Under the pieces are notes generated by a model. It saw nothing but the letters and a program-made list of their open reading frames with translations, did not search any database and was not told the origin of the DNA. Source: an uncultured Alphaproteobacteria bacterium (GTDB lineage: Bacteria; Pseudomonadota; Alphaproteobacteria; Caulobacterales; Parvularculaceae). From it: a stretch of DNA of 64,000 bases. The stretch spans positions 1 through 64,000 of the forward strand of contig CADEDN010000018.1 in NCBI GenBank assembly GCA_902826095.1, written 5' to 3'. A program made the translations under genes and the position numbers. Within the stretch, counting starts at the first letter, position 1. The number at the start of each line of letters is the position of its first letter. Of the stretch, positions 55,559-64,000 are shown in pieces.

Positions 55559-56068
55559 CTACGGTTGAATTTTCCACGCCGGCCGGATGAAGTGGCAAGT
55601 GTAGCCTTCCGGATATTTGTCGAGATAATCCTGGTGAAATTCCTCCCCGTTCCACCAGTCGCCGGCGGGAGCGACCTCGGTCACGACCTTGCCCGGCCAG
55701 CGCTTTGACGCGTCGATTTCGGCGATGATCTTTTCGGCCTGAAGTTTCTGATCGGCGTCGAGATAAAATATCGCCGAACGATATTGCGATCCGACGTCGT
55801 TCCCCTGGCGGTCTTTGGTCGTCGGGTCGTGGATCTGGAAGAAAAATTCGAGGAGGTTTCGGTATGAGGTTTTCGCGGGATCGAAAGTTATCCGGATCGA
55901 TTCCGCATGGCCGGTCTTGCCGGTCTTCACCTGCTTGTAGTCGGCGTTCTTGAGCGCGCCGCCGGTATAACCGACTTCGGTGTCGACGACGCCCGGCAAT
56001 TTGCGGATCAGATCCTCCATGCCCCAGAAGCAGCCGCCGGCGAGGATTGCGATTTGCGTATTTGGCAT
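55559..56068 (-). CDS. msrA: Peptide methionine (S)-S-oxide reductase
   Basis: 169-aa cytoplasmic repair enzyme reducing methionine-S-sulfoxide in proteins, with thioredoxin as electron donor. The catalytic motif GGCFWG places the nucleophilic Cys at residue 13. [30 protein letters not shown] and [10 protein letters not shown] are MsrA hallmarks. The usual YHQxYL appears as FHQDYL. A possible resolving Cys lies near the C-terminus (GYTCHF). Two ATGs lie side by side; AGGAGG is 2 nt from the first and 5 nt from the second (56068), so the second is preferred. It lies 9 nt downstream of trxB on the same strand, pairing the enzyme with its reducing pathway. Confidence 0.95.
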   Translation of the reverse strand: MPNTQIAILAGGCFWGMEDLIRKLPGVVDTEVGYTGGALKNADYKQVKTGKTGHAESIRITFDPAKTSYRNLLEFFFQIHDPTTKDRQGNDVGSQYRSAIFYLDADQKLQAEKIIAEIDASKRWPGKVVTEVAPAGDWWNGEEFHQDYLDKYPEGYTCHFIRPAWKIQP

Positions 56069-56077
56069 CATCTCCTC

Positions 56078-58288
<2,211 letters not shown>

Positions 58289-58325
58289 ATCGGCGAATAT
58301 CGGGCGAACGATCGGGGGAGGGCCG

Positions 58326-58607
58326 GTGGACAAAAGCGAGGCTCAATCAGTGCTAAGCGCTGCTATGGCGGCGTTCGAGAGCTTGTCCTATGACGAAGCC
58401 GCCGCCCGTGTCGGAGAGTCTGTCGCCTTGCAGCGGCGCGGACCATCCGGCGCCGATTACAATGTGGAAATCGAGATTCGGTGGGAACACAAGAAGGGCG
58501 GAGCGATTTTGATCCTCGGCGGCGTTGACGACGGCGGCGCAAGCGCGTTCAAGCCTTTGATGCGTGAAAAATATCTCGGCAACCCGAAAGAACAGAAAAA
58601 ATCATGA
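58326..58607 (+). CDS. Small hypothetical protein in the homogentisate operon
   Basis: 93-aa soluble protein with a GTG start and strong GGGGGAGGG upstream. Sequence: helical N-terminus (VDKSEAQSVLSAAMAAFESLSYDEAAARVGE), then a beta-hairpin stretch (VALQRRGPSGADYNVEIEIRWEHKKGGAILILGGVDDGG), then SAFKPLMREKYLGNPKEQKKS. No known family recognised. Its stop overlaps the fumarylacetoacetase ATG (ATGA), so the two are coupled. It may be an accessory to the pathway, but that is only inferred from position. A longer frame from 58236 would overlap hmgA and is less likely. Confidence 0.7.
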   Translation: MDKSEAQSVLSAAMAAFESLSYDEAAARVGESVALQRRGPSGADYNVEIEIRWEHKKGGAILILGGVDDGGASAFKPLMREKYLGNPKEQKKS

Positions 58608-59617
58608 AACTCGCCTCGCTGAAGCATGGCCGCGACGGGCGGCTCGTCATTGTTTCCGAAGACTTGACCCGCTGCACGGATGCGAGCCGGATTGCGCCGA
58701 CCTTGCAGGCGGCGCTCGACGACTGGACGCACGCCGAGCCGCATCTGCGGGAGCTGTCGCAGAGCCTTGAGGTCGGCGCCGCGCCGGTCGAGCGGTTTCA
58801 CGAACGGGAATGCGCGTCGCCGCTGCCGCGCGCCTATCAGTGGGCGGATGGTTCGGCCTATGTGAACCATGTCGAACTCGTCAGGAAAGCGCGCGGCGCC
58901 GACATGCCCGAAAGCTTCTGGACGGAGCCATTGATGTACCAGGGCGGGTCGGATTCCTTTCTCGGCCCGCGCGACGACATCGTTCTCGCCGAGGACCAAG
59001 GCTGGGGCGTCGACATGGAGGCGGAAATCGCCGTGATTGTCAGCGACACGCCGATGGGCGTCGGTCCGGCGGAGGCGTTGCAGTTCATTCGCCTTGTCAT
59101 GCTCGTCAACGATGTGTCGCTGCGCGGCCTCATTCCCAACGAGTTGGCGAAGGGGTTTGGTTTTTTTCAGTCCAAACCCTCTTCCGCCTTCAGCCCTTGC
59201 GCGGTGACGCCGGATGCGTTGAGCCCGGATTGGCGCAACGGCAAGCTCTGCCTGCCGCTCCTTGTGGCGCTGAACGGCAAGCCCTTCGGCCGCGCCGACG
59301 CGGGCGTCGATATGACCTTCCATTTCGGTCAACTGATCGCGCACGCGGCCAAAACGCGCCCGCTCGCCGCCGGATCGATCATCGGCTCCGGAACCGTCTC
59401 GAATAAGCTGAACGGCGGGCCCGGCAAATTGATCGAAGACGGCGGGGCCGGTTACTCCTGCATCGCCGAACTCCGGATGATCGAGACGATCGCGGCAGGC
59501 GTGCCGAAGACGCCGTTCATGAAATTCGGCGATCGCGTCGAAATCGAAATGCTGAACGGCAAGGGCCGCTCGATCTTTGGGCGGATCGATCAGACCTTGC
59601 GGCGATACGAGCGCTGA
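58604..59617 (+). CDS. fahA: Fumarylacetoacetate hydrolase family protein (probable fumarylacetoacetase)
   Basis: 337-aa enzyme, probably cleaving fumarylacetoacetate to fumarate and acetoacetate, the last step of tyrosine degradation. The FAH core is visible: SFLGPRDDIVLAEDQGWGVDMEAEIAVIV (metal-binding Glu/Asp region), MLVNDVSLRGLIP, GFFQSKPSSAFSPCAVTPD, and GSIIGSGTVSNKLNGG. The length matches the prokaryotic FAH form rather than the ~420-aa eukaryotic one. ATG 58604 overlaps the previous stop. Its 3' end overlaps the convergent DUF2177 gene by 28 nt. Confidence 0.92.
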   Translation: MKLASLKHGRDGRLVIVSEDLTRCTDASRIAPTLQAALDDWTHAEPHLRELSQSLEVGAAPVERFHERECASPLPRAYQWADGSAYVNHVELVRKARGADMPESFWTEPLMYQGGSDSFLGPRDDIVLAEDQGWGVDMEAEIAVIVSDTPMGVGPAEALQFIRLVMLVNDVSLRGLIPNELAKGFGFFQSKPSSAFSPCAVTPDALSPDWRNGKLCLPLLVALNGKPFGRADAGVDMTFHFGQLIAHAAKTRPLAAGSIIGSGTVSNKLNGGPGKLIEDGGAGYSCIAELRMIETIAAGVPKTPFMKFGDRVEIEMLNGKGRSIFGRIDQTLRRYER

Positions 59618-60012
59618 TCACGTCGCTTCGCCGCCAAATACCCGACGCCGGACGCCGAAGCGGTTGCGATCATACCCCAACTGATGTCGACGATTGCGAT
59701 CGCCGCCGGGTAGCCGTCAAGAACCGCGAGATTGGTCAGATCGTAAGTCCCGTAGGCGAAGAGCCCGGCGAGGGCGCCCTTGCTGACCGCCTTCGATAAT
59801 CCGCCGTCCGGGAGCGCTGGCGCGACGGCGAAATAGACGACGCCGGCGATGTAGCCTGCATAAAAGACCGTCGCCGCGACGACGTTCGGCTTATCGCGGA
59901 TCAGGCCGTCGAGCTGTGAAAAATAGAAGTCTTTGGCGACGACGCCGAGCCAAACCGCGTCGAGCGCCAGAAATGAGATTGCGGCGGCGAAATAGGCGAC
60001 TGCGTATCGCAT
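59590..60012 (-). CDS. DUF2177 family membrane protein
   Basis: 140-aa integral membrane protein with about four hydrophobic segments: YAVAYFAAAISFLALDAVWLGVV at the N-terminus, VVAATVFYAGYIAGVVYFAV, GALAGLFAYGTYDLTNLAVL and AIVDISWGMIATASASGVGYLAA. The LDAVWLG, GLFAYGTYDLTN and DxxWG signatures are those of DUF2177; function unknown. Start chosen at 60012 because GGAAAG lies 5 nt upstream and it gives the family-typical N-terminus; an ATG at 60033 is also in frame but has only weak signals. It converges on and overlaps fahA. Confidence 0.87.
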   Translation of the reverse strand: MRYAVAYFAAAISFLALDAVWLGVVAKDFYFSQLDGLIRDKPNVVAATVFYAGYIAGVVYFAVAPALPDGGLSKAVSKGALAGLFAYGTYDLTNLAVLDGYPAAIAIVDISWGMIATASASGVGYLAAKRRDQRSYRRKV

Positions 60013-60147
60013 CAGTCTTTCCGTGCTCGACATCGCCAGTCGATACGCGCCCGCCGCCGCGTCGGTTCAGTCCTGCGACAGACGCTGGCGCCATCCGCGC
60101 ACGCGCAATAGGATGCTCGCTTTCTTGGGGCCTTTCTGGAGCCTTCG

Positions 60148-61035
60148 ATGCCGAGCCTGCGCGCCCGATTGGTCAACCGCTATATCCGGTCGACGTTTCG
60201 CAAGATCTCGCTGCCGGACGTTGAGGCTGATTTCCTGCGGGAGAGAGTGGAACGGAGCGTATTGCCGTTCCTGCCGGCGGGCGTCGCCCGTGAAGAGATC
60301 ACGACGCCGGCTAAAGGCGAGTGGCTTCATCCCGCGGTGATCGAGGCCGGCCGGACCATTCTCTACCTGCATGGCGGCGGTTATGTTTTTGGCTCGCCGC
60401 GCACCCACCGGCCGATCACCTATGGCCTTGCGCTTGCGGCTAAGGCGCCGGTTTTCTCGCTCGATTACCGCATGGCGCCGGAACATCCGTGCCCGGCCGC
60501 GATCGACGATGCGCTTGCGGGGTGGCGTTGGTTAATACAGTCAGGCGTTCACGCAGACGAAATCTATGTCGGCGGCGATTCAGCCGGGGGCGGGCTGGCG
60601 CTTGCGCTCCTTCAGTCGCTGCGGGACAGAGGCGAGGCGATGCCCGGCGGCGCCTTCCTTTATTCGCCATGGACGGATCTCGCCGCGCGCGGGCGATCGC
60701 TCAGCGAGAATTCGGAAAGCGACGTCATGTTCACATCGGACACCATCCGTCGCGGCGGCGCCCGATACGCGGGCGTGCTGCCGCTCGACGATCCGCGCGT
60801 TTCGCCGCTCTACGGACGGTTTGAGGGCCTGCCGCGCAGCATCATCTTTGCAAGCGACTCTGAGATCTTGCGTGACGATTCTGTTCGGCTGGTCGACAAG
60901 ATGAGATCCGCCGGGGTCGAGGTTGATTTCAGGCTGGAAGTAGGGCTCGCGCATGTCTGGCCGCTTTTCAAGCCGCTGATGCCGGAAAGCCGACGCGCCA
61001 TCGACGAAACCGCGACATTCATTCGGAAAGCGTGA
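60148..61035 (+). CDS. Alpha/beta hydrolase of the hormone-sensitive lipase (HSL) family
   Basis: 295-aa carboxylesterase. Oxyanion-hole motif HGGG at residues 75-78 (LYLHGGGYVFGSP), DYRMAPEHPCPAA, nucleophile elbow GDSAGG with Ser145, Asp in the SDSEILRDDS region (~235-247), and catalytic His269 in LAHVW. These define the bacterial HSL (family IV) type. The substrate is unknown: short-chain esters or acylated compounds. No signal peptide. GGAG precedes the ATG at 60148. The stop overlaps the next gene (GTGA). Confidence 0.9.
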   Translation: MPSLRARLVNRYIRSTFRKISLPDVEADFLRERVERSVLPFLPAGVAREEITTPAKGEWLHPAVIEAGRTILYLHGGGYVFGSPRTHRPITYGLALAAKAPVFSLDYRMAPEHPCPAAIDDALAGWRWLIQSGVHADEIYVGGDSAGGGLALALLQSLRDRGEAMPGGAFLYSPWTDLAARGRSLSENSESDVMFTSDTIRRGGARYAGVLPLDDPRVSPLYGRFEGLPRSIIFASDSEILRDDSVRLVDKMRSAGVEVDFRLEVGLAHVWPLFKPLMPESRRAIDETATFIRKA

Positions 61036-61316
61036 GCAATGATATGAAATCGGACGTAGCAAAACTTGCGATCGCGGTCCTGCTGGACATCCTCGATTTC
61101 ACGCTTGGCCGTATTCTCGGCGCCGGCACCGTGATCGACATCATCTTCGCCGGCATCGCCTTCGTGCTCTGGGGGCCAATTGGCCTGCTAGCCCTGTGGG
61201 AAGCGATCGACGTGACCGATCAGATCGACGGCTTCGTGCCGACGATGACGCTGATCGCCTTGAGCCAGATGGGAAAGGGCAAAAAGAAAGTCCCCGGCGC
61301 GGAGATTCTCAAATAG
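61032..61316 (+). CDS. Small membrane protein, function unknown
   Basis: 94-aa protein with two hydrophobic segments (AKLAIAVLLDILDFTLG and GTVIDIIFAGIAFVLWGPIGLLALWEAI) and a basic end, GKGKKKVPGAEILK. No family recognised. The GTG at 61032 overlaps the preceding hydrolase stop (GTGA), implying coupling; an ATG four codons later (61044) is an alternative start. It is probably co-transcribed with the hydrolase. Confidence 0.7.
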   Translation: MSNDMKSDVAKLAIAVLLDILDFTLGRILGAGTVIDIIFAGIAFVLWGPIGLLALWEAIDVTDQIDGFVPTMTLIALSQMGKGKKKVPGAEILK

Positions 61317-61320
61317 GAGA

Positions 61321-61344
61321 GCCCGCGCCGTCGCCGACGCGGGC
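61321..61344 (+). terminator. Possible weak terminator
   Basis: GCCCGCG pairs with CGCGGGC over a 10-nt loop directly after the small membrane protein gene. There is no T-tract. Confidence 0.35.
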
Positions 61345-61439
61345 CCTTGTCACAATCTACGCAACAAAACAGCGATCAAAGCGCCGGGCGAAAAAGCGGC
61401 TGCCGGTTTTTCGCCAATGCGGTGCGAAAAAGCAAAAGA

Positions 61440-61808
61440 CTAGTCGCAGCGACCGCGGTAGCCTTTTTGTCCGTATCGGCGGAACGAGCCGTCGTCCCAA
61501 TAGGTGTCGCCGTAGCAGGGGTCTTCGTAGTAATAACGATCCGAATACCGATCATAGCCGCGACGGCCATGATCACGAGCTCTGCCGCCGCATGTTCCGG
61601 CGCGCGAACAGCCTTCATAGGCGCCAAGCGCCGCGCCGATCAGCGCGCCATAAGCGGCGCCCTTGCCGGGTCTGCCCGCAAAGATTTCGCCAGCGACCGC
61701 GCCGCCGGCGGCGCCGAGCGCCGCGCCATAAAGCGCGCCTTCGCCTGTCGATTGGCACCCAGCCGCTGCAAGGCTCAAACTCGCCAATCCCACCAACATC
61801 ATTTTCAT
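61440..61808 (-). CDS. Glycine-zipper lipoprotein
   Basis: 122-aa envelope protein. Signal peptide MKMMLVGLASLSLAAAGCQ with lipidated Cys18. The core is a glycine-zipper membrane-like segment, ALYGAALGAAGGAVAGEIFAG and GAAYGALIGAALGAYEGC, the pattern of SlyB/Rick_17kDa-type outer-membrane lipoproteins. The tail is rich in Tyr, Asp and Arg (DRYSDRYYYEDPCYGDTYWDD) with several Cys. ATG 61808 follows GGAGGG; an in-frame ATG 18 nt further upstream lacks a site. It is divergent from the oxidoreductase gene. Confidence 0.82.
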   Translation of the reverse strand: MKMMLVGLASLSLAAAGCQSTGEGALYGAALGAAGGAVAGEIFAGRPGKGAAYGALIGAALGAYEGCSRAGTCGGRARDHGRRGYDRYSDRYYYEDPCYGDTYWDDGSFRRYGQKGYRGRCD

Positions 61809-62015
61809 CTTGAAACCCTCCTGCATGCGGCAATCCGGCTATTGGAACGCAACTCTCGGATTCGCTGCCCGTCCTTTCATGTGATCAATATCAGGGCGGC
61901 TCTGGGCGATAATTGGGCGGAAACGACCCTAATTAAGGCGGCACTGCGGCGAAGCATTGCCGCGGGGCTCGCACCCGGTAAATTGCCCGCGAGCGCAAAA
62001 AATTGGAGAAATGAC

Positions 62016-63053
62016 ATGGCGGCGAGAACCGGCAAGGCGATTTTTCTCAAATCCTATCCTGCGGGCCTTCCGACCAAGGCGCATTTCGAAGCGCGCTCCG
62101 TTGAAACGCGCGCGCCTGGCCCCGGCGAAATCCAATTGCGCACCGTCTGGATGTCCGTCGATCCTTATATGCGCGGACGCATGGTGCCGGACCGAGTCAG
62201 CTATATTCCGCCATTCTCCCTGACCGATCCGCTTGAGGGCGGCGCTGTCAGCGAAGTCATTGACTCGAAGAACCCGAATTTCGCCGTCGGCGACTATGTT
62301 GTCGGCTTTCAGGGCGGCTGGAAGGAATTCTCGCTCGCGAACGGCGACGGACTGATGAAAGTCGATCCGTCCCTTGCGCCGCTCTCTGCCTATCTCGGCG
62401 TTCTCGGGATGCCGGGGCTGACGGCCTGGGCGGGACTTACCCAGATTCTCCAGCCGAATCCCGGCGACACGGTGTTCGTATCAGGCGCTGCCGGCGCGGT
62501 CGGCTCGCTCGTCTGTCAGCTCGCCAAAACCAAGGGCGCGCGCGTCATCGCTTCGGCCGGCTCAAAGGAAAAATGCGACTGGCTGCTGAGAGAGGCCGGC
62601 GCCGACGTCGCGCTCAACTATCACGACTACAAGGACGCGTTGGCGCTGACCAGGGCCGTGTCGAACGCCGCGCCGAACGGCGTCAACTGCTATTTCGAGA
62701 ATGTCGGCGGCGTTCACCTCGAAGCGGCGCTGAACTGCATCGCATTCGGCGCCCGCATCGCGATGTGCGGCATGATTTCCATGTACAATAATACGACGGT
62801 CGAGCCGGGCCCCCCAAATCTGATCAATCTGATCGGGCGAAGCGCCAAGATGCAGGGTTTTATCGTCTCGATCTACCAGCATCTCGCCCCGCAATTCGCC
62901 GCCGAGGTCGCGCCGCTTCTTGCGCAGGGCCGGATCAAATTCCGGGAGTCCGTTTATGCGGGGATCGAAGAGGCCCCAGACGCCTTCATTGGCCTCTTTC
63001 ACGGAGAAAATTTCGGCAAGGCGGTGGTGCGCATTGGGCCGGATCGCGCCTGA
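62016..63053 (+). CDS. NADP-dependent oxidoreductase, zinc-independent MDR family (CurA-like)
   Basis: 345-aa medium-chain reductase. MSVDPYMRGRM, FQGGWKEF and LGVLGMPGLTAWAGL mark the curcumin-reductase/leukotriene-dehydrogenase branch. VFVSGAAGAVGSLVCQLAKTKGARVIASAGSKEK is the Rossmann NADPH site. YFENVGGVHLEAALNCIAFGARIAMCGMISMYN is the family-typical second half. It would reduce alpha,beta-unsaturated carbonyls; the natural substrate is unknown. ATG 62016 has GGAG 7 nt upstream; the frame runs open further upstream through unrelated DNA. Confidence 0.93.
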   Translation: MAARTGKAIFLKSYPAGLPTKAHFEARSVETRAPGPGEIQLRTVWMSVDPYMRGRMVPDRVSYIPPFSLTDPLEGGAVSEVIDSKNPNFAVGDYVVGFQGGWKEFSLANGDGLMKVDPSLAPLSAYLGVLGMPGLTAWAGLTQILQPNPGDTVFVSGAAGAVGSLVCQLAKTKGARVIASAGSKEKCDWLLREAGADVALNYHDYKDALALTRAVSNAAPNGVNCYFENVGGVHLEAALNCIAFGARIAMCGMISMYNNTTVEPGPPNLINLIGRSAKMQGFIVSIYQHLAPQFAAEVAPLLAQGRIKFRESVYAGIEEAPDAFIGLFHGENFGKAVVRIGPDRA

Positions 63054-63121
63054 TCGCCTGTTTGGTTGACGCAATGTTAACGGCGCGACCGCTAGGCTGA
63101 TGCGAGCCTTGCGGATTGGCG

Positions 63122-64000
63122 ATGGACGGCCAAAGCATCAGCGTATCGAACTGGCGATCGGCCGCATCATTTCCGGCGGCGCGCGTTTGGCTGGCGTTCG
63201 CCGCCATTGCGCTTTCCGTCGGCTGGGCGCTGACGTCGACCGGGCTCTTTACGGTCGACGAATATTTCTATGCGCGTGCCGCCGAGGCGATGGCGGAAGA
63301 CCGGTCGCTCAGCTTTCAGCAGTTTGACGTGAGCGGCGCGCCGGCGCTCGACATGAATTTCGCGCGGCCCGCGGCTGAGGAAGGCCGGCTCGCGCCGCAA
63401 TATCCGTCCGGATACGCAATCATCGCCGCGCCGTTCTTCGCGCTGTTCGGGCTGAAGGGCCTAGTCCTCTTGAACGCCGTTTCGGCGTTCATTTCGCTGT
63501 GGCTGACCTACCGCATCGCTCGCGCGCTCGATCTAGATGAAAAAGGCGCGACGGCCGCGGCCGCAATTCTGGCGCTTGGAACCTATTGGTCGACCTACGC
63601 ATTCGCCCTCTGGCCGCACATGCTGTCGCTTGCGATCGTTCTTGGCGTCGTCGAACGGGCGCTGGCGTCGCGATCCGGCGAGGCGTCAGCGATCGCCGTC
63701 GCCGGATTGCTTGCAGGGCTCGGCCAGACCGTCAGGATCGACATGATCGTGTTGGCGCCGGCGGTCATTATTTGGCTGCGCGCTTTCTGCGAAGGCGACA
63801 CCCGGAAACGCGCGCTGATTTTCGCAGTCTCGATGGCGCCTGGACTCGCGCTGGCGGCGGCGTTGAATGCCGTCAAATTAGGCCAGTTCAATCCGTTTGC
63901 GTATGAAAACGCCGTCGTCAGCAATGACGAAAGCGCTTTCCTTCCGCTCGCGCTTATGGCGGCGCTTTGCCTCGCCGCCGCGTTCTTCATCGACATCCGC
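63122..64000 (+). CDS. GT-C-type membrane glycosyltransferase, N-terminal part (runs off the window)
   Basis: Open to the end of the window (293 codons, no stop). It is a polytopic membrane protein: a first helix at ~20-45 (VWLAFAAIALSVGWALTST), then LFTVDEYFYARAAEAMAEDRSL, where the acidic Asp-Glu pair in the first outer loop resembles the catalytic DE site of PMT/GT39-like enzymes. Further helices follow (APFFALFGLKGLVLLNAVSAFISLWLTYRIA, LALGTYWSTYAFALWPHMLSLAIVLG, ALIFAVSMAPGLALAAALNAV). It probably transfers sugar from a polyprenyl carrier in the inner membrane; substrate not inferable. Start ATG 63122 is provisional, with no strong Shine-Dalgarno sequence. Confidence 0.65.
   Translation, partial: MDGQSISVSNWRSAASFPAARVWLAFAAIALSVGWALTSTGLFTVDEYFYARAAEAMAEDRSLSFQQFDVSGAPALDMNFARPAAEEGRLAPQYPSGYAIIAAPFFALFGLKGLVLLNAVSAFISLWLTYRIARALDLDEKGATAAAAILALGTYWSTYAFALWPHMLSLAIVLGVVERALASRSGEASAIAVAGLLAGLGQTVRIDMIVLAPAVIIWLRAFCEGDTRKRALIFAVSMAPGLALAAALNAVKLGQFNPFAYENAVVSNDESAFLPLALMAALCLAAAFFIDIR

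Noticed and set aside
61347-62015. Upstream extension of the MDR oxidoreductase frame
   Set aside because: Runs antisense through the glycine-zipper lipoprotein gene; ATG 62016 with GGAG gives the family-typical N-terminus.

Overview
The window is high-GC DNA that reads as the chromosome of a Gram-negative alphaproteobacterium. The class call rests on a GTTC-N7-GTTC LexA box at uvrB, an EF-G-like paralogue of an alphaproteobacterial type, a short-form homogentisate dioxygenase, a DUF2793 protein and a PrtD/PrtE-type secretion pair. I cannot name the genus.

Layout. (1) 1-2707: a repeat-bearing end and uvrB on the minus strand. (2) 2881-48950: about 46 kb holding sixteen RTX (hemolysin-type calcium-binding repeat) genes, all on the plus strand, called RTX-1 to RTX-16 here. 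The array is interrupted only by a minus-strand lipoprotein and an EF-G-like gene (6746-10042), a HlyC-like gene (26790) and a lipoprotein (32833). (3) 49229-53802: a DUF2793 tail-fibre-like protein, then a type I secretion ABC exporter and its membrane-fusion protein, overlapping by 26 nt. No TolC-type outer-membrane gene is present. (4) 54038-64000: chromosomal genes, namely a glycosyltransferase bracketed by inverted repeats, trxB-msrA, a homogentisate/fumarylacetoacetate operon, a DUF2177 membrane protein, an alpha/beta hydrolase, a glycine-zipper lipoprotein, a zinc-independent MDR oxidoreductase and the start of a GT-C-type membrane glycosyltransferase that runs off the window.

How it fits together. 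All sixteen RTX proteins end in the same module of about 65 residues, closing on a DFxFG-like C-terminus. Many also share an in-register repeat cassette of about 290 residues before it. The N-terminal parts differ: three HExxH peptidases of one unusual type, a true serralysin, a T4-lysozyme-like domain, a CAP-like domain, a parallel beta-helix, VCBS/cadherin-like domains, a PEP/PPC-like domain, an uncharacterised domain present twice, and several proteins made only of repeats. The simplest reading is a polymorphic exoprotein locus: variable passengers joined to one constant calcium-folding export cassette, all exported by the adjacent T1SS. The lysozyme-like member lies 1 nt after a lipoprotein gene, which could be its immunity partner. 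Intrinsic-type terminators at about 29946, 40150, 41559, 47052 and 48976 split the array into several transcription units.

The array looks evolutionarily active. It contains a 47-nt exact repeat between RTX-14 and RTX-15, an internal ABA-ABA duplication in RTX-3, a single-base frameshift near the start of RTX-5, an RTX C-terminal gene remnant at 22901-22991, and a C10 homopolymer next to a candidate promoter of RTX-9. No tRNA, rRNA, CRISPR array, transposase or phage integrase was recognised.
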